This document shows positions 23,196 through 31,348 of a stretch of DNA of 64,000 nucleotides, piece after piece. The notes beneath the pieces are model-generated. The model was not told the origin of the DNA and did no database searches. It was given only the letters and a program-made list of their open reading frames with translations. How positions within the stretch are numbered: the first letter of the stretch is position 1; each line of letters begins with the position of its first letter. Position numbers and translations under genes: made by a program. The stretch is from Bifiguratus adelaidae (Eukaryota; Mucoromycota; Endogonomycetes; Endogonales), in contig MVBO01000056.1 in the NCBI GenBank assembly GCA_002261195.1, positions 1 through 64,000 of the forward strand, in the 5' to 3' direction.

Positions 23196-25255
23196 CTAGG
23201 CATACAATTGCACCAACTCCACCACTTTGACGATGAGTTCGTCACATTCCGCCCGAGAAGCTGCCTCTGCATACACGCGAACCGCATCTTCAGTACCAGA
23301 AGCACTAGAACAATGCGTCAATTTGGCGCGTCATGCTACGAATCGTGGACTACCTACCGAACAAACGACCGACCGCTGCTGTACTTGGCTACTTCGGCAT
23401 CAATGGCTGCTTGCAAATCTTTAGGTTCCGTCAACTGTCGTTCGGCATTCGTTGTTTTGAATTTGTTGCGGTTGGGCACGATGACCTTGGCCAACTTGTT
23501 AGGCAAGTCGGTGTAAGCGGCGTCCCACTTGGCGAGATCCCATTGCTTGTGTGCAAGGATAGCTTCAACGAGAAGCATGTCAGACATGGCATCGCCGACA
23601 GTTTGATTGATAAGCTCTGTGAGAGCTTTCAGTTGAGCAAGCGCTTCAGCTTGGGCTGGAGTGCGTCTAGGGAATAAAGCATAAGCGACCATGCTAAGGT
23701 TAGCCTCTGATGGACTCACTCTTCCGCGTTGCGAATGGCCTGTTGTGCAGCAGAGCTAAACAAGACGGTACCATGACCATTGGCCTCAAAGTAGACACCG
23801 ACATCGTAGCGTTCAGCCTCGTGATGAAGATGCTTCACGCCGGTGGAGACACAGGAGACGGGTACTTTCTATAAGCCCTTAGTACGCCGGCTTGTCCCCT
23901 TTCGTCCTTGGCGACTTACCAGAGTCTTTTCGAGATAGTGGGTAGAGCTTCCGTTGGCATACGCGGTTTGCACAACACCGACCTTGATTTGGTCAGCGAG
24001 TTCGGCAGCCTTCACCACATCAATAATGAACATGGCAGCCAGGCTCGCAATCTTGTCGCCATCCAAGAGTCGAAAGTTACTTTCTGAACGCAATATCATG
24101 AACAGCTGTGCTTTATCCATACATGTGACTTACCGTCGTCCACATAGTAGTAGACAATGCGATCAGCATCACCATCATAGGAGCATGCACGGTTACCAGG
24201 TTGCAAGGTCGAACCCAAAGGCAAGCTTTGCGTCGTCTTGACATAGTCCGCACCACACTGTCATTGCATATGGTCAGCGGCTTTGCGCGCAGAAGCTTAA
24301 AGGCCATGTCACCGGCACACGTACCTCGAAGTTGAGCTTTCCCTTGACACCAACGGCATCGTTCACAATCTTCACATCCAAAACATCATCAATGTATTTG
24401 GCCAATTCGCGCAATTTGGGCGCACCGACACCATTAGCGCAATCCACATGGATAGGCGAAAGCTTCTTGATGTTTGCCTTTACAACAATGGTCAGCATAC
24501 ACAGCTCGTCGCATGCCAAGATCAACTTGCCATAATCTGCTTAAATGCCTTGGACAACTTCTCATAGTAGCCTTCTTCCGTGGGCTCACCATAACGAGCC
24601 ATGGGATCATTTTGCGTATTGAGACATCGTACAGCATAGTGCAATTGAGGGGTGGTCTTTAGGCCAAAATTGATGGCCTCAACCCCACATGCCCCAAGCG
24701 CATCCTCCAGAGCAGCTACCAAAGCAGGACAACTCGGCCGAGTGTCGAAACCGTAAACGACTTTGGGCTTCTTGCTCACATCGACCTTGGCGACTTGAAT
24801 CAAATCCTCAAAGTACTTGACAAGCGCAGCGTCATCGGCAGCATTCGCAAGCGAGGTAGCATAGGCTTCCCAGCTTTGTTGCAACATTTCACCCCGCGGA
24901 TCCACCAGCTTGACCCCATTGTCCTGTATCATGGTCAATGCACCGATAACGTCAGAAGGAATAGCCGAGGGCCGGCAAAGCTCACCTCTTCCGGATTATG
25001 CGAGGCCGTAATCATCACACCAATGTATTGCCCATCCATCTTGGCGGAGCGCAAAGCAGCCAGCAAGCCAACGCGAAACACGACGCAGTCAAGCAGGTCA
25101 GCCCTAAATGACATGTCAATGGCGATGCACTACAAGGTCCTTCATGCTTACTTCATGCGAAAGCCAGCTGTACCATACGCATATTTGATGCTGGCTTCCT
25201 TTGGATGCTTGGCAGATGCCTGAGCAATCCGCTGAACGTCAAATGCAGGTGACAT
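23196..25255 (-). CDS. AGM1: Phosphoacetylglucosamine mutase
   Basis: Nine exons: 25255-25152, 25103-24986, 24923-24531, 24477-24325, 24257-24134, 24083-23920, 23868-23720, 23666-23358, 23304-23196; 540 residues, the family norm. It converts GlcNAc-6-P to GlcNAc-1-P on the route to UDP-GlcNAc, the precursor for chitin, N-glycans and GPI anchors. Landmarks are YGTAGFR at the N-terminus, the phosphoserine loop ITASHNPEE with Ser69, HVDCANGVG, the metal loop [14 protein letters not shown] in the sugar-binding domain, and [15 protein letters not shown] in the phosphate-binding domain, split by the last intron. Intron 3 (24530-24478) has a GC donor (GCAAGT). The yeast counterpart is PCM1. Confidence 0.97.
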
Positions 25256-25294
25256 ACTGAACAAGAGAATAGGCAAAAGGGGGTGTTTCTGTAT

Positions 25295-25896
25295 TTAGAT
25301 CTCGTCTAGTTGTCGACTCATTTCCTCCAACTCGTTTCTAGTCGCATCATACTTGGCCTTAAGCTCTTCATACTTTTTGTCCTTTTCCATCAACTCTTGC
25401 TCAAGCACAGTGATCTTGCGTTCAAAGGTTTCTGCCTTCAAATCAGCTTCAGTGTAGCTAAGGAAGAGGGAGTGTGAGATGTTGGATGGAACACGATAGG
25501 TGTATATCATTTATAGAGAGAGAGACTTACTTTTTGCTGTGGGTGGCTAGACCACTCTCCGCCTTCTCTAGCTGTTCTTCCAAGTTCTTGATGCGGATTT
25601 GAAGGGAGAGAATTTCATGGTCCTTGGAGGTATGTTCAGCTTCCAACTGCTTGGATCTTTGTTCAGCCGCCTCAGCACGGCCATGGGCAGCATCGGATTC
25701 GGCGCGAAGGGCAGCAAGTCTCTGTAGACGACATGGACAACAAGAGGCCAAAAAGTCAGTATGGCCGTTTTTCAGGTTGCTCAGGTGTAACCATAAGGTA
25801 TACGAGTGCCTAGCTCACTGTTTATGACCAACAGTGGTCCACAGATGCACACCACCTCGAGAGCATGTCATCACCCACCTCCTTGATCTTTTCCAT
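25295..25896 (-). CDS. Tropomyosin, unusually short
   Basis: Three exons: 25896-25879, 25721-25531, 25457-25295; 123 residues. The 18-nt first exon gives MEKIKE, joined to RLAALRAESDAA, the conserved head of fungal tropomyosins needed for end-to-end overlap. The whole protein is a heptad coiled coil (LEEQLEKAESGLA; ETFERKITVLEQEL) ending in SRQLDEI. Tropomyosin lies along actin filaments and stabilises cables and rings. Fission-yeast Cdc8 and budding-yeast Tpm2 have 161 residues. The present protein lacks about 38 internal residues, close to one actin-binding period. Intron 2 (73 nt) cannot hide such an exon, and the first junction matches the family directly. It diverges from the SMAP-domain gene. 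Confidence 0.9.
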
Positions 25897-26040
25897 GGCG
25901 AAAGGTGTAGAGTACAGGTAAAAGAGAGAGTGTGAAGAAAAACTGGGGCGTGTCTGCTCTTAATTCACATTCGCGCCGGGATTTCCATAAAAGGCATTTG
26001 CTCATAACTTCCGACTTTGGTATGCACCTTTTTACATTGC

Positions 26041-26811
26041 ATGGGCAGTGGAAAACGTAAGCGGAATGAGGGGGAGGAAGACGTCAAGGACGAGAAACGC
26101 CTCCGCTTGGAAAAGAAAAAGCGAAAGCAAGAGGCGGAACAAGGGATCCCGGCTTCAGATCCAAAGGGTCGAGACTCCAAGACTACAAGGTCCCGTGTCG
26201 ATCCGGTATCCGAGACGTTGAAGGCAGACAAGGACAGCAGGAACGAAAGGAAGGCTAAAAAGGACAAGAAGGGAAAGAAAGAGGATAAGGATGTAAACGG
26301 AATGGACGAGAAGAAAAAGAAGAAGGAGAAGGAGAAGAAGGAAAAGAAAAAGGCAAAGGAGCCGAAAGATGACAACACATCCCTAGCCGAAGCCTCCAGC
26401 AAACAGACCTCGTCCAAAAAGAAAATGAAGGCGTCAAAGCGCAAGCAAGATGATGGCGACAAGAAGACAACTGAGAAAGCGACAACTTCCGAAAATTCCG
26501 CTGAAGCTGCTGCCAAAGCGACCGAGTCCGCGCAACCTGCTGGTTGGAACGATTGGTCAAAAGCGACCTTTGAGGGTGATGCCAGTCGACAGGACAAGTT
26601 TTTGCGACTTTTAGGCGGCAAAAAGAAGGATTCGACCGGCAAAGGACTATTTGGATCCCTTCAACCGAGCGGAACATCCACCTTTGATTCGGCCATTGAT
26701 GCGAATGTAGCCAAGCGGATAGAGCAGGACATGACCAAGCAATTTGAGGATGGGTTAAAGTTTCGCAAGCAAAAGCAAATGGGTAAACGTGGAGGTCTTG
26801 GTTTCAATTAG
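26041..26811 (+). CDS. Lys-rich nuclear protein with SMAP (small acidic protein-like) domain
   Basis: Intronless, 256 residues from ATG at 26041. Residues 1-150 are highly charged and Lys/Glu-rich with many KKxK runs, typical of nucleolar proteins and containing several nuclear-localisation-like clusters. The C-terminal 80 residues match the SMAP domain pattern: WNDWSKATFEGD, RQDKFLRLLGGKK, then FDSAIDANVAKRIEQDMTKQFEDGL and the end MGKRGGLGFN. The domain occurs in small acidic protein and in several nucleolar or RNA-associated proteins; its molecular role is not established. The domain call is moderately sure and the location is inferred from composition. Confidence 0.75.
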   Translation: MGSGKRKRNEGEEDVKDEKRLRLEKKKRKQEAEQGIPASDPKGRDSKTTRSRVDPVSETLKADKDSRNERKAKKDKKGKKEDKDVNGMDEKKKKKEKEKKEKKKAKEPKDDNTSLAEASSKQTSSKKKMKASKRKQDDGDKKTTEKATTSENSAEAAAKATESAQPAGWNDWSKATFEGDASRQDKFLRLLGGKKKDSTGKGLFGSLQPSGTSTFDSAIDANVAKRIEQDMTKQFEDGLKFRKQKQMGKRGGLGFN

Positions 26812-26895
26812 CACATTGTGCCTCTCTTTACGACGGGTGATTTGCACCTATAAAAAATTACACGTTCAAGTGTATAACAATACATGTTCATCTCT

Positions 26896-28026
26896 TCAAT
26901 ACATGCTTTTGAGCAACTCTTTGAGGCTTTGCTGTCTTTGCTCATCCACCTGCCGTCCTTCTTTACGTGATCTGGCCACGCTCTTTTCCAAGATGGGATC
27001 TAAATCCTCCTCCTTGACACCAATATCACTCAGACGAATAGGAAGACCTAGGGATTGGATCAGCTCTTGAACAGCATCGGCAGCCGCCAACGCATCCGCA
27101 CGGTCCCCATTGGTAGGTTTTTGGAGAGCATCGCGATGAATTCGGGCCAATTGAGCCGTCAATTCGCCATCCGAATCTTGTTCCACCATGTACCGCATCA
27201 CATAGGGCAAGCACACACAGGACGAAATACCATGTCCAACATTGTAGGCCGCGCCAATACGCTTAGAGATGGTATGGGAGAGCATTTCATGCTTGGACGG
27301 CGCATGGGTATTGGTCGTGGCCACGTAAAACATGGATTGCCAAGCGGCCACTTGGAGGTCAGCCCGAGGCTTCAAGGCATCGGGGTTTCGTTTGGACATC
27401 GGTAGCTGGGTGAAAATAGTCCGGATGCTCTCTAATGCCATCGGCGTAGCTACTGGATTGTACGTATAGAGCGTTTCCACTGAATGATCGAGAGCCCGGA
27501 TGCCCGTGGTCAGCCATAATTGCTCTGGCGTGGACACCGTCACCTCAGGGTCCAAAATGACGCAAACAGGCTGACATTTCTGGTCCGAGAAGCCCTCCTT
27601 GTGAATTCTTCCGGATGCATCAGGCTGAGAAATGCCTACGCCTGGGGAGAATTCTGCCGCGCTCAGTGTAGTTGGTATCGCAATCACTGGGATATAGGCA
27701 TCCCCGGATGAAATGCCTTTGGAGATGGCCTTGGCCCCGTCCACCACCGAGCCGCCACCAAAAGCAACGATGACATCCGCACCAAGAGACTTGGCCTTCT
27801 GCACGGCGCTATCCACACTCGCTTGAGGCGTATGCTGGGAAATATCCGTGACCGTGAGGGCCGCTCTGCAGAGTTGTTGCACTTGTCCGACGAGCGGCGT
27901 CGTGGATAGCGACTTGCTACATAGCAACAAGACCTTTTTGGCACATTCAGTCTCCTTGCTCAGCGACTTTAGAGCACCTTGGCCGTAGTAGATACGCTTC
28001 AACTGTGCTTGCGTGATAAAAGACAT
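26896..28026 (-). CDS. Iron-containing alcohol dehydrogenase family (maleylacetate-reductase-like)
   Basis: Intronless, 376 residues from ATG at 28026. The NAD(P) region shows IVAFGGGSVVDGAKAI (as VIVAFGGGSVVDGAK) and PTTLSAAEFSPGVG. The metal-site region has RALDHSVETLYTYNPV, SKHEMLSHTISKRIGA and YNVGHGISSCVCLPYV, supplying the His ligands typical of the iron-ADH fold. Length and motifs are nearer to maleylacetate reductases and their relatives than to long Adh4-type enzymes. Maleylacetate reductases act in aromatic catabolism; whether this enzyme does is unknown. It is divergently paired with a CoA-transferase gene whose start is 66 bases away. The two genes lack introns whereas most neighbours have several. 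Confidence 0.88.
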   Translation of the reverse strand: MSFITQAQLKRIYYGQGALKSLSKETECAKKVLLLCSKSLSTTPLVGQVQQLCRAALTVTDISQHTPQASVDSAVQKAKSLGADVIVAFGGGSVVDGAKAISKGISSGDAYIPVIAIPTTLSAAEFSPGVGISQPDASGRIHKEGFSDQKCQPVCVILDPEVTVSTPEQLWLTTGIRALDHSVETLYTYNPVATPMALESIRTIFTQLPMSKRNPDALKPRADLQVAAWQSMFYVATTNTHAPSKHEMLSHTISKRIGAAYNVGHGISSCVCLPYVMRYMVEQDSDGELTAQLARIHRDALQKPTNGDRADALAAADAVQELIQSLGLPIRLSDIGVKEEDLDPILEKSVARSRKEGRQVDEQRQQSLKELLKSMY

Positions 28027-28092
28027 GTAAAGATTCAAATCATCGATCCGGAAAATGTCGTTTAGCCCAATTCGGGCTATGCGTTTGATCCA
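28027..28092. promoter_or_regulatory. 66-bp divergent promoter between ADH and CoA-transferase
   Basis: Only 66 bases separate the two start codons. The interval contains an imperfect inverted repeat, AGCCCAATTCGGGCT (about 28063-28077), centred near the middle. Such a site could serve a shared regulator of both genes, which is inference. Confidence 0.4.
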
Positions 28093-29472
28093 ATGGCATC
28101 CATCTCTCGACAACTCTGCAAGGAACTCGCGCTACCCGAGAGCCTTCTAGATTATCTTGAATACACCGGTCCATCCCATGTGTTGCCATCGTCTTTTCAA
28201 GTCACCCTTGCCGCACAAGCAAGTATCGGGACATGTGCACTCGCGGCGAGTTATCTCCACCACCTTCGAGGCGCCTTTCTACAACACATCCGTGTCAATA
28301 GCGCTCATGCTTGCGCTGAGTTTAGAAGCGAACGATACCTTCGCGTGAATGACAAGAATACCCCCGAGTTATGGGACAAGATCGCTGGGAATTATCCGTG
28401 CAAAGATCGATACCTTCGACTTCACACCAATTTCGAGCATCATCGGGATGGCGTGTTGCGACTGCTGGAATGCGATAATGATAGACAAGCCGTGGCGGAG
28501 GTGTTGAAGAGTTGGGAAGCGTTCGAATTTGAGGAGCTGGCTTCGCAACACAAGATGGTGGTTGCGGCCATGCGCTCGATGGACGAGTGGAAGGCGCATC
28601 CCCAAGGCAAAGCAATTGATATGGAACCTCTTGTGGCCGTGGAACAGTTGACGACCGGTTCACCGCGTGTATTGCCCTTAAGGCGCCGACCTTTGAGTGG
28701 TATCCGGGTGCTGGATCTCACCCGGATCATTGCCGGTCCGGTATGCGGTAGAGCTTTGGCGGCGCATGGTGCGGACGTGTTGCTGGTTACAAGTCCCAAT
28801 CTACCATTCGTCAGCCCTCTGGTGATCGATACTGGGCGAGGCAAACGGTCGTGTTACATTGATCTCAAGACAGAGCAAGGCAAGCAGACGCTGGAGAGCT
28901 TGATTCGGGATGCCGACGTGCTTATTCAAGGTTATCGACCTCATGGTATCGCTGATCTGGGATTCTCTCCTCAGCGCGTGGCTGAGTTGAATCCGAATAT
29001 TGTCTATGTCTCTTTGACGGCTTATGGATACTCTGGACCATGGCAGGACAAGCGTGGATTTGATTCTCTGGTTCAAATGACCACCGGTATAAGCGATGCG
29101 GAAGGCAAGGCATCTGGAGCGATGGGACCACGCCAATTGCCTGCACAAGTGCTGGATCATGCTTCTGGATACTTGATGGCACTCGGAGCCATCACGGCAC
29201 TGGCTCGTCGTACCATCCATGGCGGAACGTATCATGTCAAGGTCTCGCTAGCTAAAACAAGTCAGTGGCTCCAAAGTTTGGGCAGACTAGACCAACATGG
29301 ATTCGATCTGGCTGATCCGACGCTGCAAGGTGTGACACCGTTCATGTCCAAGGTGCCTTCGGGATTTGGTACCTTGTTCGTCGTCAATCATGCTGCGGAG
29401 ATGGAAGTCACACCTTGTGAATGGACGCTGCCATCCGTTCCACTAGGGACGCACTCTCCTGCATGGATATAG
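28093..29472 (+). CDS. Class III CoA-transferase (CaiB/BaiF family)
   Basis: Intronless, 459 residues. The conserved CaiB/BaiF core begins near residue 200 with LSGIRVLDLTRIIAGP and continues with AAHGADVLLVTSP, GRGKRSCYIDLKTEQG, ADVLIQGYRPHGIADLG, NIVYVSLTAYGYSGPW, and KRGFDSLVQMTTGI. The Asp of the catalytic site sits in the RGFDSLVQ segment. The N-terminal 190 residues form the extra domain seen in fungal and bacterial long forms. These enzymes exchange CoA between carboxylic acids through an enzyme-linked anhydride. Substrate is unknown; pairing with an iron-type reductase suggests a small catabolic module. Confidence 0.9.
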   Translation: MASISRQLCKELALPESLLDYLEYTGPSHVLPSSFQVTLAAQASIGTCALAASYLHHLRGAFLQHIRVNSAHACAEFRSERYLRVNDKNTPELWDKIAGNYPCKDRYLRLHTNFEHHRDGVLRLLECDNDRQAVAEVLKSWEAFEFEELASQHKMVVAAMRSMDEWKAHPQGKAIDMEPLVAVEQLTTGSPRVLPLRRRPLSGIRVLDLTRIIAGPVCGRALAAHGADVLLVTSPNLPFVSPLVIDTGRGKRSCYIDLKTEQGKQTLESLIRDADVLIQGYRPHGIADLGFSPQRVAELNPNIVYVSLTAYGYSGPWQDKRGFDSLVQMTTGISDAEGKASGAMGPRQLPAQVLDHASGYLMALGAITALARRTIHGGTYHVKVSLAKTSQWLQSLGRLDQHGFDLADPTLQGVTPFMSKVPSGFGTLFVVNHAAEMEVTPCEWTLPSVPLGTHSPAWI

Positions 29473-29571
29473 AAGGCACGTGTTACAAAAAATTGTCTTT
29501 AATGCTCGCTTGGATTGGTATAGAACAAGAACAGTGAGGATGCGTGCTTACACGCCAGTGTACACATAGAT

Positions 29572-30968
29572 TTAGTAACCGTCATATTGATATTGCTGAC
29601 CGTATTGGGGACCTTGAGGATGGCCATAGGGACCATGAGGCCCTGGTGGGGGTGGTCCAGTGTGATAACCGGGGCCAATGGAGGCTTGGCTTTCAGCCAT
29701 CATGCCGCCTGGAGGTCCGCCGTAAGGGCCCGTAGCCAATTCGTCCTCGCCGAGCAGTTCCTTAACTTCCCAGACATTTTGCTTTGAGCCGACAGAGAAT
29801 TCCAAATCTTCCTTGGTGATTGAGTCCCAGTACTTGTACACCATCATCACGGCCAAAAGCGTACATATGGTACCAAAGAAGAGACCATCAATGTAATGCT
29901 TGGCACCGTCACAGATGGTGACAGAAAAGACGTACATGATGACCTGACCAATCAAGTAGAAGGAGATACCAAAAAGGATATCTCCCAAGGGCCAGCGGTC
30001 GTCCAAGGTGTTGATGACTAGGATAATTTGCAGAATAACGTAAATGATCAAAGCCGCTCCGTTGAAAATGAAGTAGAAGACCCAAAGGACGCCTGGGTTA
30101 GAGTATGAGAATGGACCGAGGTTGAGAAAGGTAGCTGCCGCGATGAAGCCGACAATGAGGAAGACAGCCAGAGATGAGATTCGAATGGACTGCAAGTCAG
30201 GGCATGAGCAAGCCAATGCTGTTCACTTTTTCATCATGGCACATACCCAGAGAGACCACGGCGTACCATCTTCTGCGAATTGAAATCCGACAAAGCCGTT
30301 CAAAAGCAGGCACCAGAACGTAGTGGATATAAAAGCGACGTGAACAGCCGTAAAGTACTAGCGTTAAGCGTTAAATACGCAAGATGTCTCGAGGCTTCAA
30401 AATAAAAGGAGACTTACTGGGTAAACAACGCTAGCTGTCGGAATAATGCCACTGACCAGCAATAGCTCAAGGAAGGTTGTCACCATGTAAAGGTAAAAGA
30501 ACATTACAATTTCCTTGCGACCTATTCAACCGCATAAGATACGTTCAAACAGATGGCGATCGTGTCAGACTCACCGACAGCGGTATACTTTGATTTGATG
30601 TGGTAGATCATGATACTCGTCATGACAAGCGCGACGATTTCGATGATAAGAGTAGCTATAACAAGGCGGCAAGGCGTATGAGCATACGTCTGAATATAAC
30701 AAGTCAAGGCTGAAATGTCGACCCCAAAGTCAAGATCACCCACATATACGGATGCATCTATGCAGCAAGTGCGCACAGCCCTTTCACCAGTCCTTCCATT
30801 CCACCTACCAGGTTGAAAGATGAGCGTGCCAGCAAAGTCCACATTTCGTGAATAACATGTAGGCTCAATGCCGTCATACTTTCCAATCAGGGGACATAGT
30901 GTCAGCGCTACAGTGGAGCATACACCATCGAACTGAAGAAACTGAAAGTTAAAGTCAATATTGGCCAT
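29572..30968 (-). CDS. CHS7: Chitin synthase export chaperone Chs7
   Basis: Five exons: 30968-30809, 30655-30575, 30521-30418, 30357-30247, 30189-29572; 357 residues. Chs7 is an ER polytopic protein required for chitin synthase III (Chs3) to leave the ER. Family blocks are visible in order: [13 protein letters not shown], the segment before [54 protein letters not shown], and [20 protein letters not shown] with [17 protein letters not shown]. About seven membrane helices are predicted by hydrophobicity. The tail is rich in Gly, Pro, Tyr and Gln. An 18-nt candidate exon inside intron 1 was rejected because the direct join matches the known spacing. It converges on the CoA-transferase. Confidence 0.95.
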
Positions 30969-31212
30969 GCTGATGGTATGCCTCTACAACAAGAGCTTGA
31001 AGGGGAAAGCAAAGGAGCGTGTGTTCTATAAATATGGATGAGACAACAATTTGCCATTTTTGGATGCACCTCCTTTTCACTGCTCAATTCGGACATGCCT
31101 CTGTGATGTCATTAGTGTGGCTATATGCTATAGTGTATGAGCTACTTGTAGCCTTTGACGGCAAACGAAGGGTCGGTCAAAAATGAAGGGCTCGGGAGGA
31201 AAAATAAAAAAT

Positions 31213-31282
31213 GCAATCTCCGGGAATCGAACCCGGGTCTCCCGCGTGGCAGGCGAGAATTATACCACTAAACCAAGATTGC
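31213..31282 (-). tRNA. tRNA-Gly (GCC)
   Basis: Read on the minus strand, a 70-base cloverleaf begins GCAATCT and ends AGATTGC, a perfect 7-bp acceptor stem. The D-arm reads GGTTTAGTGGTATAATT, the T-arm has CCGGGTTCGATTCCCGG with boxes A and B intact, and the anticodon loop is CTGCCAC, anticodon GCC for glycine. No intron. A run of T on the minus strand follows (TTTTTTATTTT), as RNA polymerase III needs for termination. Confidence 0.97.
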
Positions 31283-31348
31283 TTTCGATAAAAATCTCTA
31301 AAGGTAAAATAATATATTCGCAATAATTTTGAGTAATTTGTGTTTTAA

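Noticed and set aside
30714-30760. 18-nt candidate exon within CHS7 intron 1
   Set aside because: It fits by phase but needs a poor donor (GTGATC), and the direct join gives the spacing known for Chs7 proteins.
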